Shown: positions 61,419 to 64,000 of the stretch, in pieces
Numbering within the stretch: the stretch's first letter is position 1
Layout of the letters: each line of letters opens with the position of its first letter
IMG/VR virus record: IMGVR_UViG_3300042868_003730
Coordinates: 83,922-147,921 of that record
DNA: 64,000 nucleotides
Reading direction: 5' to 3' (one strand)
Origin: a virus
The notes under the pieces: generated by a model
The model's input: only the letters and a program-made list of their open reading frames with translations
What the model was told of the DNA's origin: nothing
Databases searched by the model: none
Made by a program: the position numbers and the translations under genes

Positions 61419-61511
61419 CCATATTGAAGTGCATTCAAGCAATGACAGGAGTGGTAGCCCTGTATCTTGCTGGACTAAAGACCTACTACGTCTGAGTGCA
61501 TTTCAATATGG
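61419..61511 (+). ncRNA. Stem-closed structured RNA element 5
   Basis: 93 nt closed by a 15-bp helix (CCATATTGAAGTGCA at 61,419-61,433 with TGCATTTCAATATGG at 61,497-61,511, one G-U). Inside, a long hairpin (AGCAA - ACAGG - loop - CCTGT - TTGCT) and a second one (AGAC - CTACTAC - GTCT, 7-nt loop) would give a three-way junction. It is the clearest multi-branched member and lies nine bases before tRNA-Lys. Confidence 0.6.
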
Positions 61512-61519
61512 TAGACAAC

Positions 61520-61595
61520 GGGACGGTAGCTCAGTTGGTAGAGCAGCGGACTTTTAATCCGTAGGTCGTGGGTTCGAGTCCCGCTCGTCCCACCA
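61520..61595 (+). tRNA. tRNA-Lys (UUU)
   Basis: 76 nt with CCA. Acceptor GGGACGG/TCGTCCC, D-arm TAGCTCAGTTGGTAGAGC, anticodon loop CTTTTAA (anticodon TTT), T-arm GTGGGTTCGAGTCCCGC. Canonical. Confidence 0.96.
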
Positions 61596-61604
61596 AAGAA
61601 TAAT

Positions 61605-61681
61605 GCGGAAGTGACGCAATTGGTAGACGTGCTTGCCTTAGAAGCAAGATTCTGAGAGTTCGAGTCTCTCCTTCCGCACCA
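61605..61681 (+). tRNA. tRNA-Leu (UAG) with short variable region
   Basis: 77 nt with CCA. Acceptor GCGGAAG/CTTCCGC, Leu-like D-arm ending GGTAGACG, anticodon stem CTTGC/GCAAG with loop CTTAGAA (anticodon TAG), variable region only ATTCT, T-arm GAGAGTTCGAGTCTCTC. Bacterial tRNA-Leu normally has a long variable arm; its absence here is unusual. Confidence 0.85.
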
Positions 61682-61687
61682 ATTTAT

Positions 61688-61780
61688 GGGTGTTTTGATG
61701 CTATGGCGTGTGCATCCCGAGACTGTAAATCTCGTCCTATTAGGTAAACATTCCTGGTTCGAATCCAGGAACACCCACCA
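61688..61780 (+). tRNA. tRNA-Tyr (GUA)
   Basis: 93 nt with CCA. Acceptor GGGTGTT/AACACCC, anticodon stem CGAGA/TCTCG with loop CTGTAAA (anticodon GTA), long variable arm as expected for class II, T-arm CCTGGTTCGAATCCAGG. Confidence 0.93.
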
Positions 61781-61788
61781 AGATATAT

Positions 61789-61864
61789 TCCTCGATAGCT
61801 CAGTTGGTAGAGTGCCGGACTGTTAATCCGTTGGTCCCTGGTTCGAGCCCAGGTCGAGGAGCCA
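61789..61864 (+). tRNA. tRNA-Asn (GUU)
   Basis: 76 nt with GCCA end. Acceptor TCCTCGA/TCGAGGA, D-arm TAGCTCAGTTGGTAGAG, anticodon loop CTGTTAA (anticodon GTT), T-arm CCTGGTTCGAGCCCAGG. Confidence 0.95.
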
Positions 61865-61868
61865 TTTA

Positions 61869-61951
61869 GCGAGAGTGGTGGAATGGTAGACACAGCAGAC
61901 TTAAAATCTGCCGCTCAATGCGTACGGGTTCGAGTCCCGTCTCTCGCACCA
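61869..61951 (+). tRNA. tRNA-Leu (UAA)
   Basis: 83 nt with CCA. Acceptor GCGAGAG/CTCTCGC, D-arm with GGTAGACAC, anticodon stem GCAGA/TCTGC with loop CTTAAAA (anticodon TAA), variable arm CGCTCAATGCGT, T-arm ACGGGTTCGAGTCCCGT. Class II as expected, unlike the other Leu tRNA. Confidence 0.95.
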
Positions 61952-61955
61952 AGTT

Positions 61956-62035
61956 TTAGGTGATGACCCAAGCGTAAAGTTCCGGAACTGAGAAGCTAAG
62001 AAGCGTAAGTGTACAGCTGGTTTCGTACCACCTAA
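61956..62035 (+). ncRNA. tRNA-like stem-closed element 6
   Basis: 80 nt closed by a perfect 7-bp stem TTAGGTG/CACCTAA, the acceptor length of a tRNA, but with no CCA, no TTCRA T-loop and no clear anticodon arm. It contains the palindrome GTTCCGGAAC and a GTAC...GTAC hairpin. It sits between tRNA-Leu and tRNA-Arg and could be a decayed tRNA or another member of the structured-RNA series. Confidence 0.4.
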
Positions 62036-62038
62036 TTT

Positions 62039-62115
62039 GCGACCGTAGCTCAGATGGATAGAGCAGCGGATTTCTACTCCGTAGGTCAGCGGTTCGAATC
62101 CGTTCGGTCGCACCA
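62039..62115 (+). tRNA. tRNA-Arg (UCU)
   Basis: 77 nt with CCA. Acceptor GCGACCG/CGGTCGC, D-arm TAGCTCAGATGGATAGAGC, anticodon stem GCGGA/TCCGT with loop TTTCTAC (anticodon TCT), T-arm AGCGGTTCGAATCCGTT. It reads AGA, a codon used in this phage. Confidence 0.94.
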
Positions 62116-62126
62116 GATTTTTAAGA

Positions 62127-62191
62127 CACGGATACGTAGCACCTCCCTTTCACGGAGATGTATGCTCGTGGCAATTCTATGTAATTCCGTG
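62127..62191 (+). ncRNA. tRNA-like stem-closed element 7
   Basis: 65 nt closed by CACGGA/TCCGTG (6 bp). It contains CTCC - CTTTCAC - GGAG, a 7-nt anticodon-like loop that would read TTC, but no D- or T-arm consensus and no CCA. A separate TGACAG/CTGTCA hairpin (62,194-62,220) follows. It may be a degenerate tRNA. Confidence 0.3.
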
Positions 62192-62229
62192 ACTGACAGG
62201 AAAGAACCCATATACTGTCAACTTATTTT

Positions 62230-62304
62230 GGATCTAAAGTGTTCATGGACGCACACCTCTCTGTCTAAGAGGAAGAAGGAGATCGTTACTCCTTAGATCC
62301 GCCA
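62230..62304 (+). tRNA. tRNA-Asp (GUC), divergent
   Basis: 75 nt with G discriminator plus CCA. Acceptor GGATCTA/TAGATCC, D-arm GTG...CAC with GG in the loop, anticodon stem CCTCT/AGAGG with loop CTGTCTA (anticodon GTC), T-stem AGGAG/CTCCT. The T-loop ATCGTTA is not the TTCRANT consensus and position 8 is not T. G73 and anticodon both fit Asp. Confidence 0.75.
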
Positions 62305-62480
62305 TGATTAGGGTTTTCCTAAGTGAGAGAAAGGAGAATAAGTCTAAGTGTAATCACTGTAATAAAAATGTAATATTTTGAATGTTTTAGACTAAATACT
62401 TGTGGTGGTTGTATTAGCAGTTTCAATCCACTACGTCTCAATTTGTTAAACCGACATTAAAGGTCAAGAAGGAGTACTGA
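62305..62480 (+). other. Leader between the tRNA cluster and the monooxygenase gene
   Basis: A weak TTAGG/CCTAA hairpin near 62,308-62,322, then AT-rich sequence, a late-type CTAAATA at 62,392, a GTGG...CCAC hairpin around 62,401-62,433, and the ribosome site AAGGAG at 62,469-62,474. No ORF of note. There is no insertion-sequence, repeat or att-like signature at this junction that I can see. Confidence 0.5.
62392..62398 (+). promoter_or_regulatory. Late promoter element CTAAATA upstream of the monooxygenase gene
   Basis: CTAAATA 82 bases upstream of the ATG at 62,481, the same element found before structural genes in this window. It suggests the gene is placed under phage late transcription. 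Confidence 0.5.
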
Positions 62481-64000
62481 ATGTCAGAATTAACGCTAAA
62501 CAAAATCACCTCTCAAAAAGGTATCCCAATCGCCGAGGCAACTCGTCGCATCGCTGATCTCGGCTGGCAACCTAGCTATGTCCAGGAAGCATCAACTTTC
62601 CCTACCGACTATAAGATCGGAAAAGCACCTCGTGACCCAATGAAGCAAGTGCTGCGTTCCTACTTCCCAATGCAGGAAGAAAAGGACAGCCGTGTTTATG
62701 GTGCACTTGATGCCGCACTTCGCGGTGATATGTTCCGCAATACCCAGCCACGCTGGATCGAATGGATGAAGTTGTTCCTGGCTATCATCCCTTTCCCAGA
62801 AATTTCGGCTGCTCGCTCGATGGCAATGGTTGCTCGTCTAGCCCCAGGTGAAGAACTTCGCACTGGTTTCACCATGCAAATGGTTGACGAGTTCCGTCAC
62901 TCCACGATTCAGATGAACCTGAAGAAGTGGTATATGGAAAACTACATTGATCCAGCTGGTTTCGATATCACTGAGAAGGCATTCGGTCAATGCTATGCTA
63001 CGACTATTGGTCGTCAATTCGGTGAAGGTTTCCTGACTGGTGACTCGATCACTGCAGCAAACATCTATCTGACTGTTGTTGCTGAGACTGGCTTCACCAA
63101 CACGCTATTCGTTGCTATGCCTTCGGAAGCCGCTCGTAATGGTGACTACGCTTTGTCAACTGTATTCCTGTCGGTTCAATCTGACGAATCGCGACACATT
63201 GGCAATGGACACTCTCTTTTGATGTCCATCGTCAATGACCCAAGCAACCACCTTTTGCTCGAGCGTGATCTACGTTACGCATTCTGGCAAAACCATGCCA
63301 TCGTTGATGCTGCTATCGGTACTATCATTGAGTATGGTACGACTGACCGTGATAAGAACAAGGAGTCCTACTCTGAGTTGTGGCACCGTTGGATCTATGA
63401 GGACTACTATCGCAGCTATATGCTGCCTCTGGAAAAGTATGGTATCAAGATTCACCACGATGATGTTGGTGCTGCTTGGGATCGTATTGTTAAGAAGAAC
63501 TACGTTCACAAGACGGCTCAGTTCTTCTCAGTTGGTTGGCCTGTCAACTTCTGGCGCATCGAAGCCCAGACAGAAAAAGACTTCGAGTGGTTTGAACATA
63601 AGTATCCGGGCTGGTACGCTGAATTCGGCGACTACTGGAAGTGGTACGAAAAGCTGAGCCACCCTGGTCAGACCAACGTGCTGTTCAATCAGGAAGTTGG
63701 CTACTCGTATCCACATCGATGCTGGAGCTGCATGGTTCCTTGCTTGATTCGTGAAGACTTTGTCTATGATGAAGTTGAAGGCGAAGTGTTTACATACTGC
63801 TCGGAAGTTTGCCGTTGGACCCACAAGGTCGCTTTCTCCGGTGAATATGAAGGTCGTGCTACTCCAGCAATGGGTCGCTTTAGCGGTAAGCGCGAGTGGG
63901 AAGAGTGCTATGATGGTTGGGATCTAGCTGATGCTATTAAGGATCTAGGTTTTGTTCGTCCTGATGGCAAGACACTGATTCAGCAGCCTCACCTGCGCTT
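62481..64000 (+). CDS. prmA: Propane-monooxygenase-type soluble diiron monooxygenase, hydroxylase alpha subunit (3' truncated by window)
   Basis: 506 codons visible, open to the window end; the family is about 540-550 residues, so only the C-terminal tail is missing. All six diiron ligands are in order: Glu107 (PFPEIS), Glu137 and His140 (DEFRH), Glu202 (VVAETG), Glu236 and His239 (SDESRH). The likely active-site gating Thr is Thr206. A Cys-rich YHS-like segment (YPHRCWSCMVP, TYCSEVC) and GKTLIQQPHLR at the end match the PrmA/MimA type rather than MmoX. The enzyme oxygenates alkanes or related substrates and normally needs beta, reductase and coupling subunits, not seen here. ATG follows AAGGAG by 6 bases. 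No frameshift is seen. Substrate is inferred from similarity only. Confidence 0.93.
   Translation, partial: MSELTLNKITSQKGIPIAEATRRIADLGWQPSYVQEASTFPTDYKIGKAPRDPMKQVLRSYFPMQEEKDSRVYGALDAALRGDMFRNTQPRWIEWMKLFLAIIPFPEISAARSMAMVARLAPGEELRTGFTMQMVDEFRHSTIQMNLKKWYMENYIDPAGFDITEKAFGQCYATTIGRQFGEGFLTGDSITAANIYLTVVAETGFTNTLFVAMPSEAARNGDYALSTVFLSVQSDESRHIGNGHSLLMSIVNDPSNHLLLERDLRYAFWQNHAIVDAAIGTIIEYGTTDRDKNKESYSELWHRWIYEDYYRSYMLPLEKYGIKIHHDDVGAAWDRIVKKNYVHKTAQFFSVGWPVNFWRIEAQTEKDFEWFEHKYPGWYAEFGDYWKWYEKLSHPGQTNVLFNQEVGYSYPHRCWSCMVPCLIREDFVYDEVEGEVFTYCSEVCRWTHKVAFSGEYEGRATPAMGRFSGKREWEECYDGWDLADAIKDLGFVRPDGKTLIQQPHLR

Noticed and set aside
61475-62113. Minus-strand ORFs with peptides such as GTRTHDLRIKSPLLYQLSY
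   Set aside because: These are well-known spurious translations of the antisense strand of tRNA genes.
62054-62296. Plus-strand 80-codon ORF across tRNA-Arg and tRNA-Asp
   Set aside because: It overlaps two tRNA genes, has no ribosome site and no protein-like composition.
62305-62480. Insertion sequence, integrase or att site explaining acquisition of the monooxygenase gene
   Set aside because: I see no transposase, terminal inverted repeats, or duplicated tRNA 3' end at the left junction; the right side is outside the window.
63235-63824. Alternate-frame and antisense ORFs inside the monooxygenase gene
   Set aside because: They are shadows of the main frame, which carries clear conserved motifs throughout.

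Overview
The window is a contiguous, almost entirely plus-strand segment of a large T4-like myovirus genome. Evidence for this is the syntenic run of T4 head, neck and tail genes (13, 14, 15, 17, 18, 19, 20, 67-like, 21, 22, 23), followed by T4 recombination and replication genes (uvsY, uvsW, 55, 47, 46, 45, 44, 62, regA, 43, uvsX, 41). The order, with DUF4815 and collagen-like fibre proteins, a CobS-like ATPase with a vWA partner, Hsp20 and a 2OG oxygenase, is closer to aquatic T4-like phages (cyanophage and pelagiphage type) than to T4 itself. The host cannot be named. Sigma70-type early promoters, strong AAGGAG ribosome sites and tRNAs with encoded CCA fit a Gram-negative bacterial host.

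Layout: 1-23.4 kb holds baseplate-periphery and tail-fibre genes, many built of internal repeats, with a small membrane-protein pair (possible lysis genes) at 17.7-18.3 kb. 23.4-35.5 kb is the neck, terminase, sheath, tube, portal, protease, scaffold and capsid block. 35.5-39.9 kb holds an AAA+ ATPase, a modular virion-type protein, a 2H phosphoesterase with a capsid-targeting-like N-terminus, and a tail-tube-family protein. 39.9-60.5 kb holds recombination, late sigma factor, replisome and nucleotide-related genes. 60.5-62.3 kb is a noncoding region with two strong early promoters, eight tRNA genes (Glu, Lys, Leu, Tyr, Asn, Leu, Arg, Asp) and several stem-closed structured elements of about 65-97 nt that are not ordinary tRNAs. 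At 62,481 a gene begins that runs off the window end and encodes the diiron hydroxylase alpha subunit of a propane-monooxygenase-type soluble diiron monooxygenase.

Regulation visible in the sequence: structural genes are preceded by CTAAATA or TATAAATA late-promoter elements, which fits the gp55 sigma factor encoded here. Early and replication genes are preceded by TTTACT/TTGACT - 16-17 nt - TATAAT/TATACT promoters. Two very similar promoters of the early type point leftward, antisense to gene 13 and uvsW.

The most notable items are the monooxygenase gene, which has all six diiron ligands, a perfect ribosome site and a phage-like late promoter element upstream, and the family of stem-closed RNA elements interleaved with the tRNAs. 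Annotations rest on reading the translated sequences and recalled family motifs. No database search was run.
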